This document shows positions 10,648 through 21,453 of a stretch of 38,610 bases of DNA, piece after piece. Under the pieces are notes generated by a model, which ran no database searches, was not told the origin of the DNA, and saw only the letters and a program-made list of their open reading frames with translations. Origin of the DNA: Cylindrodendrum hubeiense (taxonomy: Eukaryota; Ascomycota; Sordariomycetes; Hypocreales; Nectriaceae); the NCBI GenBank assembly GCA_014621425.1, contig JAANBB010000391.1:1-38610 (forward strand), read 5' to 3'. The stretch's first letter is position 1; each line of letters opens with the position of its first letter. Both the position numbers and the translations under genes were made by a program.

Positions 10648-11586
10648 CTACAACTTTGCCTCCCGTCCAGCCGGGGCAAAGGTTGAACCGCCCATGACCT
10701 CGACAATCTTGTCAATGGTGTTCAAAATCCATTCGCTGCCTTCGTCACTAGCCAGCCACTTGACATTTTCCTCGGTCTCGCCATCTCGGTCTGCACGGAA
10801 CGACTCGTCCTCGATGGCTTTCCTCAGGCCGAAGACATGCGACAGCACTTGCGGCCCAACTCCAGTCTGCGCCCTGAGGCATGAAATGGCCACCATCGAG
10901 GTGTGGATTCGGCCCACGCTCGCCAGCTCGCCTCGCTCCGCGGCGGGAGGATCGCTCAGCAAGCCAGCGTAGTGATGGCTCAGGATATAGGCCGGGAGAT
11001 CCGGGTGCGAAAGCGCAAGCTTCTCGTAGAGCTTGTCCTCGAAGGGGCGGTATACGGAGTCCCAGAGGCCGCGGCCACGTGCCAACCCGGCATCCAGTGT
11101 CTGGGTTGTCGGCTTTCGGCTGGGCACGGTGTAAAGCTGCGACGTGATGTCCTTGGGGAGCGAAGCATAGAATGCGTTGAGGCAGTTGATTGACCGAGGG
11201 ATGCCGTTGAAGCTGATGCACTTGAGGCCGACTTCTCTCATGTATTCGGCTGTTTTAACCCCCGCCCCATTTTGCTCAGCCGAGGCAACTCGGTGGAGCA
11301 CCGGGAGCGAGTCTGGAGAGTTGAGAGTAAATGCCGTCGCAGTCTATGAGCAATTGTCAGCGCGAGCATTGCATCGCCGTGGGGATCTCCATACCGAGAT
11401 GGCCAGCCATGAGTTGACGCCGAGGTTGCGCTTGGAAGCGTCCCGGGCGATGGACTGGAAGAGGTCGTGCACCTGGCCGGGCGCGGGGAGCGGCCCCGGG
11501 CGCGAAAAGGGCGCGTTGACGAGGGCCTTGAGGGAAGCAGAGAGCTTGGACATGTTGGCTTTGCGTGATCGTTGCGATTGAGACAT
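10648..11586 (-). CDS. AhpD-like fold protein with peroxisomal targeting signal (PXP2-like)
   Basis: Two exons (11586-11395 and 11343-10648, with a 51-base intron) give 295 residues. The mostly helical sequence fits the AhpD-like/carboxymuconolactone decarboxylase superfamily as found in fungi. The CxxC pair of true AhpD peroxidases is not visible, so a redox role should not be assumed. The last three residues are AKL, a canonical PTS1, which suggests the peroxisome matrix. The yeast protein Pxp2 combines the same fold and signal, and I base the family suggestion on that. The gene starts 263 bases from the divergent carrier gene and probably shares its promoter. No reaction can be assigned. 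The fold assignment is moderate; the gene structure is well supported. Confidence 0.75.
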
Positions 11587-11849
11587 GGTGACTGCTGCGG
11601 CGAACGGGGACAGGCCGCTTTTGATCGTCGACAGTTGCAGGCCAACCGCGTCGCTCGGGCTTCAGACTTGGGACCGAGCCACCAACCCCACTTTCCGAAT
11701 GTCCGGCGGAAGCCCGGTCGGTACTTCTGAGGCCCGACGCATCACGCCGAGCGGGCTATTATAACTGTCGATTATCTAGTAGTAACCTCGGTGTGTCTGG
11801 TATTTCCTAATCTTGAGGGACTGCAGTATACAGAATATTGAGTGGAGAA
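11587..11849. promoter_or_regulatory. Bidirectional promoter between AhpD-like and carrier genes
   Basis: Only 263 bases separate the two divergent start codons, so transcripts in both directions must be driven from here. It contains GC-rich blocks with CGG/CCG triplets (for example near 11705-11755), which could bind Zn2Cys6 factors. No specific site can be named. Confidence 0.5.
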
Positions 11850-13156
11850 ATGACCTCAAATCGCAAGACCAAAGAGCCGTTTTGGCTGGGGTAAGCCACC
11901 GCCAACCTCCGACCTGTCTGGTATCTGCTCTAACATGTGCCATTGAAGGGGTGCCGCAGCTTGCATGGCAGTGTGCTTCAGTAGGTACCCTTCAGAGTGA
12001 ATCTGTGATTGTGTATGCTGATTTCAAAAAGCGCACCCGTTAGATCAGACGAAGTAGTGAGTACCGACTTACATCTCCTGTTGGCCTCAAACTAACAACC
12101 CAACAGCCGGATGCAGGTGCTCAAGTCGAAAACCTCCATGTTAAATGTCATGTACCGGTTTGCCGTGCAGGATGGTATGTTCAACAGTAGCCGATTTGCG
12201 ACTCGACTGACATAGCCAGGAATCACTTCACTCTGGACCGGACTCTCGGCCTCCATCCTACGCCAGGGATCATACTCCACAGCCCGATTCGGACTCCACA
12301 GCTTCCTCTCCGAAAAGGTGCTGAAATTCACCGGCGAAAGCAAGATATCCGTCTCGTGGAACATTGCGTGTGCAGGCGTCGCCGGCGGCATTGCTGGCGT
12401 TGTAGGCAATCCAGCCGAAGTCGCCCTCGTCCGCATGTGCGCCGATGGTGCAAAGCCGCAAGCGCAAAGATTCGGTTATTCCAACGCTGTCGATGCGTTG
12501 ATTAGAGTTTCCAGGGAGGAAGGCCTGCAGGCGTTTGGGAAGGGAATCACTGCCAACATTGCGAGGAGCGTGTTAATGAGTACGTCAAAGATGGGTTCCA
12601 CGAAAATCACAACTAACAATGTATAGATGTGTCACAAATTGCTACGTGAGGATTCCCAACCACCGCTTGAATCAACTTACCTAACCCTGTTCGCCTAGAT
12701 ATTCCTCAGCCAAGCAGTACCTTATAGGCTCCGCAGGACTGGGAGATGATATCAAGACGCATGCCATCGCGTCTTTAGCAGCAGGGACCATGGCAACGAC
12801 GCACTGCGCTCCAGCCGATGTTTTAAAGAGCCGCCTGCAAGCAAGTGCTGGAAAAGAGGTCAGTTTCATCCCGCAGTCTCTTAACTCCAACTCACACATC
12901 AAAGGGACTCGTGACCGTGCTTCGGTCTGGCCTTCGAGAGGAAGGTGTTCGATTCCTCATGCGAGGGTGGACGCCCGCATGGCTGAGGTTGACGTAAGTA
13001 TTCCAACCAACTCCAGCCATCACACTAACTCACATTCACAGGCCGCATACTGTTTTGACATTTGTGTTTATGGAGAAATTGCGACAGTTGACCACATTGG
13101 GGCTCCCTTGGCTGCAAGCCGACGCGGTCTCGTCGCAGAAAGTGGAATTACGCTAG
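11850..13156 (+). CDS. Mitochondrial carrier, dicarboxylate carrier (DIC) type
   Basis: Nine exons (11850-11890, 11949-11980, 12032-12056, 12107-12174, 12220-12579, 12627-12645, 12699-12858, 12905-12993, 13042-13156) give 302 residues, the usual size for the family. No single open frame shows the gene because three exons are only 32, 25 and 19 bases long. Three mitochondrial-carrier repeats are present, with signatures HPLDQTKYRMQ (near residue 26), NPAEVALVRM in the second repeat, and APADVLKSRLQ in the third. The first and third fit PxDxxK; the second lacks the lysine/arginine at that place, as in other dicarboxylate carriers. It should exchange malate or succinate for phosphate across the inner membrane. 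Every splice phase agrees. Its stop lies 43 bases from the convergent stop of the Zn2Cys6 regulator. Confidence 0.92.
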
Positions 13157-13199
13157 GAGCATCCTGATTTAGATTAACTATATATTTAGCATCCCAGAA

Positions 13200-15705
13200 C
13201 TAGATGCCAACTTCAGGCCAATACAGCCATTCAAAATTCGTCATGTCATCCCAAGACAGTCCCCCGAACGACGGCTCGAAATTATTATTACCCGGTTGAT
13301 TAAGAACCTGCGCAATTTGATTATCCGACATGGTAGAGAACTGCAATGTTTCTGACCATAGCGCCTGGTTGTCCAAAAAGGTAGTCGGAGTCGCTAGTGG
13401 CGTGCTTTCTGTGATCGGTGCCGCAGAAAGATTTGACGTGGCCGCTTGGGCTCCGGCTTTCTGTTCTATGGCTGCTCGTTTCACAATCTGCTTCAGGTAT
13501 TTCCCGTACAGAACCGAAAGACCATTTCGATGCTTTGTCACCCTTCCAATCCTCTCGAGGACCGTTGCCGCTTCCTTGATGAGGTTTCGGATGCTAGGAG
13601 CGAGACCTGAGCCACCAGTCGCATAGGCACTAAGTGTCAGGGCGAAGCAAGCGGCAAACGAGATCATGATGGCTGTGTTGTTAGGCATCGATTGAAGCTG
13701 AGATTCTCCTTGGATTGCGGCACGCATGACGTTGAGCGCTGACGACAGGCCCGCAGTGTGGAAGAACCTGCGCACCTCCAAGGGGGCTGTGGGGTGGTTT
13801 ATTACGCCGCCATAAATGGACAGGCGAGTGTGAGTGACAAGAATCTCGACATACGGCGGGAGGCGACGGTCTTGGGAATTAGCCAACATACGACCTCTCG
13901 CTGTCAAGGATACTCACCTAGTCCTGTGCCTATTGAGACACCCCACTCGGTATACCACTGATCGAAAAACCGCTCTATTGAGCCTTCGATTCTGCTGACT
14001 GTTAGTTCATTTCCTCTTTTCTCCGTAATGGATGACTTACGATTGAGCAATCAACGATCCGTCGCTGGAGACATTCTGAGATCCATCGCAGAGGGCGCGA
14101 ACGGTAGCAAAGAGTCCATCCTGCACCAGTTAGCAGAGGTCTCGTCTATCTCACAGGGAACATACCAGATCTCTTCGCAGAACTGCCATGGAGACAAGGT
14201 GGCCATCGAGAGGGTCCGCCAGATCAGATCTATGCCAGCTATCGCAATCTTTCAAAGACCGAGTCATCGGAACTGAAAACGGCCGTCCTCGAGCCAGCGA
14301 CATTCTACAAGCTTGATCAGTGACTACTCACCTATAAAGGGAAACCAAGACACTTACCCTCTTTCTAGCACGAAGAGCGAGATCCAGCATCTCTCTCTGT
14401 TGCGAAGAAGCAATCTTCCTCTATCAGACCAGGGATCCAGATCTGGAAATCCATCCATAGCTAGGGCGGACCGAGGATCGAGACAATCGCCTCGAGCAAG
14501 GCCAATTCCGGAAGCCGGGTCGAGCATTTCCGTGGAAACCAGAGACTTGTGCAAAGACAAGTCGGTGGCAACGGTATTTGCTATTGAGATGTAGGTGCAC
14601 GTCTCATCGTCTGTGCTCTGTTCGCCGGGGAACATCCACGGGATGTTGACCATGAATGCGAGGACAATCTCGACGGATTTGTACCGATGCACCATGACCC
14701 GATGAGCCAGCTTTTTGGCGTGATTGGAGAGTCTCTTTGATAGGGCTGCAGCCGACGGCATGAAGAGCGCCGACATGGCCATGATGGATGTGTAGAGAAA
14801 TGCTGACCGAGAGCGAGTGAACTCGGCAGTGTACAGCCTGGGATCAAGACCCCATCTCGTATGTGCAAGGTTGCGATGGAAACTAGCATAGGGATGAGTT
14901 CTGGAAGACTGGAAGTGAGATGACGCGACGGCAGCTTACAATGTGAAGAGCGATTCGGCCTCCTCATCTGAGACAAGGCCGAGTGAGACAGGATCGACAT
15001 CATCGCCAATGTCAAGATGCACGCGGGCAGGCGCAAAGAAGGCGGAGATCTCATCCCCTGACCCTTGTGCCGGGCTGGCGATGGCGATGAGCGGCAGGCC
15101 GGGTGAGGAGCCGTGGCGTGATTCCGGCGACGGCTGGATATATGACGCACGGGCTAGCAGCTGGAGCGGGTTCTCGGCATCGTCGATGGCCAGGCTCTCC
15201 TCGGTGCGCTGGATGAAGTCAGTCATGGCAACGGGGTCCTGCTCGTCGTCGTCGTCGTCGTCGTTGGACGAGGCATCGTCGTTGTCGTCGGTGCCGAGAG
15301 ACCCGGACGCGTAGGCATCCCGGGCGGCGGACGCCTCGTCGGCATCAGCTCCACTCAGCAGCCCGTGCAGATGGGCCAGGACGCGGTTGTCGTCCGGGTG
15401 CTGCTGCGGTGATGAGCGCGCCCTTTTAACGGCCTGGTCGATCTGGAAGAGGGCCTTGTCCAGCCCGGTGCGCTTGCTTCATGAAGTCAGTTCACAGCTC
15501 GGGACAATATACAGTGGGGAAGCTGGGGGACGGCTTGCTTTTTAATGCCCTTCTGGCGCCCCGGATGATACGCCGGGCGCACGCATTCGCAGTCGAGCTG
15601 GATGCACCGGCGGCATCGCTCCTGGTTCGGTCGCCAGTCGCATTTTATCTTGCTGCGGCGACAGACGAGACACGCGGCTTGTCTAGGGCGCGGCGAGCCG
15701 TCCAT
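13200..15705 (-). CDS. Zn(II)2Cys6 fungal transcription factor
   Basis: Seven exons (15705-15539, 15476-14940, 14882-14358, 14304-14166, 14120-14041, 13994-13918, 13870-13200) give 731 residues. The zinc cluster is at residues 12-41 with spacing C-X2-C-X6-C-X8-C-X2-C-X6-C and basic residues between the first cysteines. A poly-aspartate run follows in exon 2. The fungal regulatory middle homology region spans roughly residues 230-560, with the stretch FHRNLAHTRWGLDP and then SALFMPSAAALSKRL. The C-terminal third is rich in N, S, T and W and may activate transcription. I start at ATG 15705 because the upstream extension begins with GTG. Intron 1 is a GC-AG intron. The target genes are unknown; the neighbouring carrier and CoA-transferase are candidates only by position. 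Confidence 0.9.
15243..15263 (+). repeat. (TCG)7 microsatellite encoding poly-aspartate
   Basis: Seven uninterrupted TCG triplets on the plus strand read as GAC codons in the Zn2Cys6 regulator and encode most of its acidic run. The tract is likely to vary in length between strains. Confidence 0.85.
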
Positions 15706-16660
15706 GTTCAGACGCGGGGAGCTTTGCTTAACCAAGTGCTGGCAACCCCGAAATCCATCCCCCACGGCCGCCGGAAGCAAACTCGGCGTGTTCCCGGATG
15801 GCGGGACGGCGGGACGGCGACTTATCACGGCGCGATGCTCAGCGTTCAGTGTCTCAACGACTCGGCGGAGATGCAGCTGGTGGTGGAACTGGGAGAGTGA
15901 CGGTCGGGACGGAGCGGGCGAAATGCCGGCCTTGACTCAGAGGTCCGATTGGCGCTATTTGCCGCCCGCCGCTTTATCAGAGCCGGCATCCTCTATCAGC
16001 GGCCTTTATCAGTGAGCAGGCGGCATGCGGTTGGTCAGTTTTGCAGGGCATTCCCTAAACGAGCTTACACTCAGGGGTAGACGAAGGCGCTTAGATTAGC
16101 AGTAGTGTCTTGAGTGTCTAATCAGCGCCATCGTTGAAGAAAACTCGACGAATCTTGCCACTCCAGTCACTGACTACCAAATGGCCGGTGCCCAAAACAC
16201 AACCTAATCTAGCAACGAGTAAACTCCTTATCACGAACTCTGATAAATCGCGCCCCAGACCACATCGCCGGGACCATGCTAGCGTCCCATACAGGCAGTA
16301 ACAGAGTTTGATAGCGTCTCTGCGCGGGTTTGTTACGGTGATAATCCTTCCATCCCGCATTGCTGACCTTTTGGCTCTGTGGTGGTGTTTAATAAATGGG
16401 ACTACCCTAGACCCCGCGACACACCCGCCGCGACGTCCCGTTTTGGTCGCGTAGTGTCAATGACAACTCAAGGTACAGGGCTTTGACACATAATTAATAA
16501 ATAGAATCCGAGTTTCTCAATACCGACGTCCCTTTCATCTCACTCGGTGGGAGCAGCATCACATGTCGCCTCGTATAACGACTCCAGATCAGGCGAGATC
16601 GGCATCTTACAACCAACACCCCGGAGGGATCCATTATTCTAATTTGTATTCATTAATTAT
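15706..16660. other. Upstream region of the Zn2Cys6 regulator
   Basis: This stretch lies between the regulator start (-) and the stop of the CFEM receptor gene (-). The half next to 15706 is GC-rich and should be the regulator promoter; the half next to 16660 is richer in A/T and should hold the receptor 3' region. No gene was recognised on either strand. Confidence 0.5.
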
Positions 16661-18248
16661 TTACAGCGAGACCTCGCTCGTACTTGCGCCACTCGTACCA
16701 CTCGTACCTCCGCGCCCCTTGCGATCCGAGTCTCCTGGATGTACTAGCCTTGTTTCATCCCCTTCGCTGTATTGCACGTTGTATGTCCGCTTCATCTCAA
16801 TCCCTCCATGCTGCGGCCTCGTGGGAGACGATCCCCGAGATGGCAGCTCCACAAGCGCATGGCTCCGATTCACTATTTTCGATCGTCGTCCATAGTCTTC
16901 CCCGTAATTGTTGTTGTACCGGCTCTGGGCGTATGAGGAGCCTCCAAGGACGGGGAAGAGGCGCACGAGCAGGATGCGCAGCGACGGCATCGATGCGCAG
17001 ATGATACCGATATTGATCTCAACCGTAGACCAAACCGAGATATTTACCTGATCATAGGTGGGATTATGCGAAGCACCTAGTTCGACCAAGAACTGCAGGC
17101 GAACCATGCTGACGATGGTCACACTTTCAACAGGTCAGCCTCGAGCATCATTAGTGCGGACGGGCTTACTCACAATGTTCCGACGAGAAACATGGCTGCC
17201 ACGCCAATCTTCTTCTTCCAATGGAGCTTCAAACTCCGCAATTGCCACAATGGGATGGCCAGCATCCACACGTCCAAGGCAATGCTTACAGACGAGTTGG
17301 CCCAGCCAATGCTGTTCGTGTTGAGACTAATGACCCGTTAGCTTGTGTGGGGGAGTGGACCACAGCCGAGACAGACGCACCATGTTCCTTTATGCTCCCC
17401 ATCCCAATTGGTCCAGAAGTAGCTCACGGGCGTGCACTGGAAGGCCGCTAGAAAGACGAAGCCAACACCATACGCTGCGTTGAAGCCGACGGTGCCCCAC
17501 AGGAGTTTCTGCGGCACTGGTCCTGGGAAAATCCGCAGGTAGAAGAAGAGCAGCGCCATCTTCAGGAGCGAAACCTGGGAGAAGTAGAGGAGTTCTAGGA
17601 TCCAAAAGTAAAAGCCGAACTGGGTCACGTCGTTGGGCTCGAGCGTCCATATGTCTCGTCCTTCGCCGTGGGCGGCCGTGCCGTGGATGTTCATGGCGCT
17701 GGATGGGATACCGACTACCAAGGTGAGTACGACAAAGAGGTCGTCGAGACCGAAGTCGGACTTGGTGATGTACACTTTCGATCCCAAGCGAAGGAGGGTG
17801 ACGAAGCCGGAGAGCACGCCGAGAACGATGGTCACATTGATGAAGACGGGCGACTTGTCGCGGACCGCGATGTCGCAGAAGTTGTTGGTGTCATTGTGCG
17901 TAGCTAAGGCTTGTTAGCACTCATACCGGGAGATGGGCCTTGGCAACCATACTATGTGCATCTATGATGGAGCAATTCATGGAGTAGCAAGCAGCACCGG
18001 GTGTTAGCGCCTGGCCATGCTGCGCACACAGGCATGCGACGTCGACCGATTTGCAGCTGGAGTTGGAAATGGCCTCGTCCAGGCATGTCCGCTATGAAAC
18101 GTCAAATCAGTCTTGGCTGCAGCGCGGGGAAAGAGTCGAGGCCTACCGCGCACTCGGGCACGCCAGAGAGCAGTTCCTGGGTCGAGATGCCGGCCGTCGC
18201 GCACCAGGAACACGGCAGCAGCGCCAACAGGACAAACGCCCACTTCAT
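16661..18248 (-). CDS. CFEM-domain PTH11-type G-protein-coupled receptor
   Basis: Five exons (18248-18147, 18091-17953, 17903-17381, 17326-17174, 17123-16661) give 459 residues in unbroken phase. Residues 1-20 form a signal peptide ending near CATA. An extracellular CFEM domain follows (about residues 22-95). Eight cysteines are visible after the signal peptide, including the CxxxDxxCxC core ([10 protein letters not shown]) whose aspartate binds heme iron in some CFEM proteins. About seven membrane helices follow from residue 95 to 350, with PTH11-type stretches such as FGLDDLFV and [10 protein letters not shown]. The cytosolic tail of about 100 residues is basic and Ser/Gly/Thr-rich. PTH11 itself senses surfaces in Magnaporthe; the ligand here is unknown. 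Confidence 0.92.
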
Positions 18249-19930
18249 GGTGATGCGGCTGCTTTCGGGGTCGGTTTCAAAATTGGCAGACACCGAAGAC
18301 CAGAGACCAGAGACCGGAGACCAGCTCGGCGGCGCTCTGGACAGCCATCAGATAGTTATACTCTGTATGCGAGCCCCTGCCGACGACGACGTGAGCCCGC
18401 CGTCCCACCAGGCGGATCCTCTCCAAATCCGGAGGCCACCAAGCGAGCAAGGCGATTTCAGCTCGCTGTCTGATATGCGGAACGCCCGTCCTTGGAGCGG
18501 CACACCCCACATGCCGATCCTTTGCACGCACGCGGATGAGATCCGGGCTGAGGGCGAGGGCCACCCGGGACGGGGATTATGCTGCCTAAGGTGCATCAGC
18601 CCGGGGTGTGGGAGACGTGGTAACCGAGGCTCGACACTAGTCAAACATCGGCTAGGCCTGGACGATGCGAGAGGAGGCAGATCATCGATGGCGCAGAGCG
18701 AGTGCCAGAGTGTCGGAGAGTCTCGGGGCATCTGTTCCCGACGCGACGAGGCTGTCCTCCGTAGTACATGTGCGTCGACAAGATGCGCCATGGTAGCGGG
18801 CCGTTGACGAACGCTGATCGGATCGACAAAAAGCACTTTGCGGCGGCGCACAGTCAAACCTTGAGCTCGGAAGATTTGGCACTGACAGGTCGACTGGCTG
18901 CTGCCACATGGCTGACCAAGACCTGGACCCGGCGGATCCCTCACCCATCGGCAGATTGAGTTTCATGCGGGACTCCTGGCGACCGGGGTCATGAAACATC
19001 ATGCTGCCGTCTGCGTGCATCGTCGAGCGTCTTGGAGGCGATATTGGACGAAACGCCCTGTAGGAAACACTGTAAGCGAGACGCGCAGCAGCATGCCTCG
19101 CCACAGAGGGGCGGCAGAGGAGCCAATGGCCCCGGCCGGAGGCATCCCCGTTTAGACCATGACTGGAGATTATTCAGGAAAGCCCGGCTCCGGTTCTGCA
19201 TCGAGTCGCGGAGTCGCAGAGTCGCAGTGCGGAGCCGGTGGAGATGATGATGGCCCACCAGCATCGACACAAACCCCCATTGCCCCCTGGCAGGTACAGG
19301 ACCCGTCAGCCCTAGGTCCATGATCCCGGCTTCGCATCTTTCCATCTTTCGAGGCGCTCCCCACCCTGGCGTCAGCCGAACTGTGCTAGAGCAAGCCTTC
19401 ATCAAACTGCTCTCGAACGAGTAAGTTTAGACGTGCCATTCGTCAAGTCTTCGGAAGCCACATTCCGCCATCTTGGGTGAATACCGCCGTCGGTAAACGC
19501 GTCGTCGGTAAGTCTAATTAACCGGGTGGCGTCGATGTGCTTCGTCTCTTGGCTGTTAGGTTCCTGCTACGCTCCCTACTACGCCCCCTGCTACGCTCCA
19601 TGATGGCCTAGTGCATATTACGCGCGGAACCCGCCGATCGGTATACTTGTTTGCTTGTATCAATCAGGACAATTGATGTCTCCTTCTTCTCGGTCTATCA
19701 TGTAGATACCAGAAGAAAGCGGGATTGACATTTGCAGTTCCACGTCGACGCTGAGCATCTAAGGCTCGAACCGCCATACGCCTAAGTTACCCCGCAGCTG
19801 AGGACAACACATGCGGCTAAAGCTAACGACATGTGCGGCTGAGAGAGGGCTATTTATTTACTCGCCCGTGGACACTCGAGTTTTTTTTATCTCGTTGTGT
19901 ACCTCTAATATTTTTTAAACTTTTGAAACA
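18249..19930. other. 1.7-kb divergent intergenic region
   Basis: This lies between the starts of the CFEM receptor (-) and the polytopic membrane protein (+), and should hold both promoters. It is GC-rich up to about 19400 and more mixed after that. Long open frames on both strands (for example 18348-18944) have random-looking Arg/Pro/Ser composition and no domain. A three-unit 12-base tandem repeat lies at 19564-19599, and two copies of CGTCGGTAA occur near 19490-19515. A TATA-like CTATTTATTTA lies at about 19850-19860. Confidence 0.45.
19564..19599 (+). repeat. Three tandem 12-base units
   Basis: Three adjacent 12-base units follow CTRCTACGCYCC; the first and third are identical and the middle one differs at two positions. 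They lie about 330 bases upstream of the membrane protein start and could be a small regulatory array or a neutral slippage product. Confidence 0.75.
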
Positions 19931-20899
19931 ATGACAGAAACTGGAGACATCAGCAACAGCGAACCCACGGATACGTTTGCCCTGGTTTCGGGGTTCTATG
20001 GCCCCGGATCCCTTGCTGCTTGGTATCTCATGAACCTGATGATTGTGTACTCGTGGAGGTTCGACCGCCAATCACGAGGCCGAATATCCATCAACTTCCT
20101 GGCCGCACTGCTGTACCCATTGGTGGCGGCTGGCCACTTCTTGATCCAGATCCAGAATTTCCCCGACGACAAGGAGCAGCAGCTTATCCAATATCTGTAC
20201 AATTTTGACAACGTTGAGAAGCAATGCCTCGACCTCCACGTGGATCGTGATAAAAGTGTCGAGCAAGAAGACACTTATCTCCGGATCTTGGCTATCGCAA
20301 CCGCCTTGAAAGTGGTAGACGTGTTTTACTGTTGGGGCACGTGGCTCTTTATCTACCTTTTCGTCTACTGCCGGAATCGTCGCGGCACAACAGCAGGCCG
20401 TCAGGCATGGCCAGCTACGGTGGTTACCGGTGCGGGGTTGGTCTGGGTGCTGCTTGTCAAGCTGGTGTTGTTCGCTAAAACCTGGAGCTTTAAGGTTCTT
20501 TTCGTACAATTTTTAGGTATGCATTCTTGTGCTTTGTTCGTTGGTTATTATGTGGTTGGGGGCACAGGAGAGCTTTTACAGGCTGTTTGGTCATGGAACG
20601 GCAAAGACATCAGATTCTTCTTCCGGAAGCCTCTTTACAACGCTGGCGTGGCGATAGGGAAGTTTCTTTTCTTTTTGTATTTTCTTTTCGGCTGCCGGGC
20701 AATGTTCCCCAGCTACCTTTATGTTCCTCCGTCTTGTATTTCGATATCGGAGCTAGACCAGGCTTTTGCACTTACTGTTGGCCTGTTAAGTTTTGCTATT
20801 ACTTTGGGTGGCGTTCTCGGCGTGCCTGTTATAATCCAGGAGTTGCGTCAAGGCCCGAGGTCATCTCTTCCGATGCGCGTCATACCAAGCGAGCATTGA
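19931..20899 (+). CDS. Polytopic membrane protein of unknown function
   Basis: A single exon encodes 322 residues. I do not recognise a named family. About seven hydrophobic segments are visible, near residues 28-45, 55-78, 118-145, 155-178, 186-208, 230-252 and 272-298. The N-terminal 20 residues are acidic and Ser/Thr-rich, then GFYGPGSLAAWYL begins the first segment. A charged loop of about 40 residues with a single Cys lies between segments two and three. The tail is short and basic. The ATG at 19931 follows an A-rich leader (AAACAATG), a good fungal context. The codon bias is weaker than in neighbours. It could be a transporter, receptor or structural protein. Confidence 0.8.
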   Translation: MTETGDISNSEPTDTFALVSGFYGPGSLAAWYLMNLMIVYSWRFDRQSRGRISINFLAALLYPLVAAGHFLIQIQNFPDDKEQQLIQYLYNFDNVEKQCLDLHVDRDKSVEQEDTYLRILAIATALKVVDVFYCWGTWLFIYLFVYCRNRRGTTAGRQAWPATVVTGAGLVWVLLVKLVLFAKTWSFKVLFVQFLGMHSCALFVGYYVVGGTGELLQAVWSWNGKDIRFFFRKPLYNAGVAIGKFLFFLYFLFGCRAMFPSYLYVPPSCISISELDQAFALTVGLLSFAITLGGVLGVPVIIQELRQGPRSSLPMRVIPSEH

Positions 20900-21453
20900 G
20901 ATATAATCAGTTTATTGGACCATTTTAAAGGAGAGAGGCTACAGTATATCTATGTCTGTAGATATAAGACTTCGACGAGCTCAGCTGCCAAGCACATCAG
21001 TAACTAGCCGTAGTCAAACCACTAGACAGACATCGGAGACGTCGAGCCATGCCGTACCTCTAAGGACTCATGCAGCCAGTTGAGCTCCGCCAGCCTCGTC
21101 AACATTTTTTTAGGCAGCGGTAAGCCAATGGTGATTCTATTGGCCAACATATCCTTCCCAGATGCGAGCGGCTTGAGTCCACACCGGTCGATGACGCTAA
21201 GATTACCGAATGCATTTGATCATCGTGATAGGACGTGAAAGTGGCTCCCTGAAATCCTCAATTGCACATTACCAACCACAAAACACCGCCAAGCCGCTGG
21301 TGCCTAACTGAAAGGACGCCAAAGCCTAACTGGAACTCTCGCTTATCTTGGGTTCAACATTTGCTCGACCTAACTTCCCCACTTCATTGCTGCAGTGTCG
21401 TGAGAGAACCGTTCACGATACACACAGAAGACGTTGTGTGATGGTACATAACA
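20900..21453. other. Convergent 3' intergenic region
   Basis: This stretch separates the stop codons of the membrane protein (+) and the HeLo protein (-). No coding sequence, repeat or RNA gene was recognised. Confidence 0.5.

Noticed and set aside
15706..15828. N-terminal extension of the Zn2Cys6 regulator
   Set aside because: Begins with GTG. The ATG at 15705 places the zinc cluster at residue 12, as is usual.
18001..18807. Open frame of 268 codons on the plus strand
   Set aside because: It covers the first exons of the CFEM receptor in antisense and has no recognisable domain.
18348..18944. Open frame of 198 codons on the minus strand upstream of the CFEM receptor
   Set aside because: Arg/Pro/Ser-rich random-looking composition, no domain, in a GC-rich promoter.
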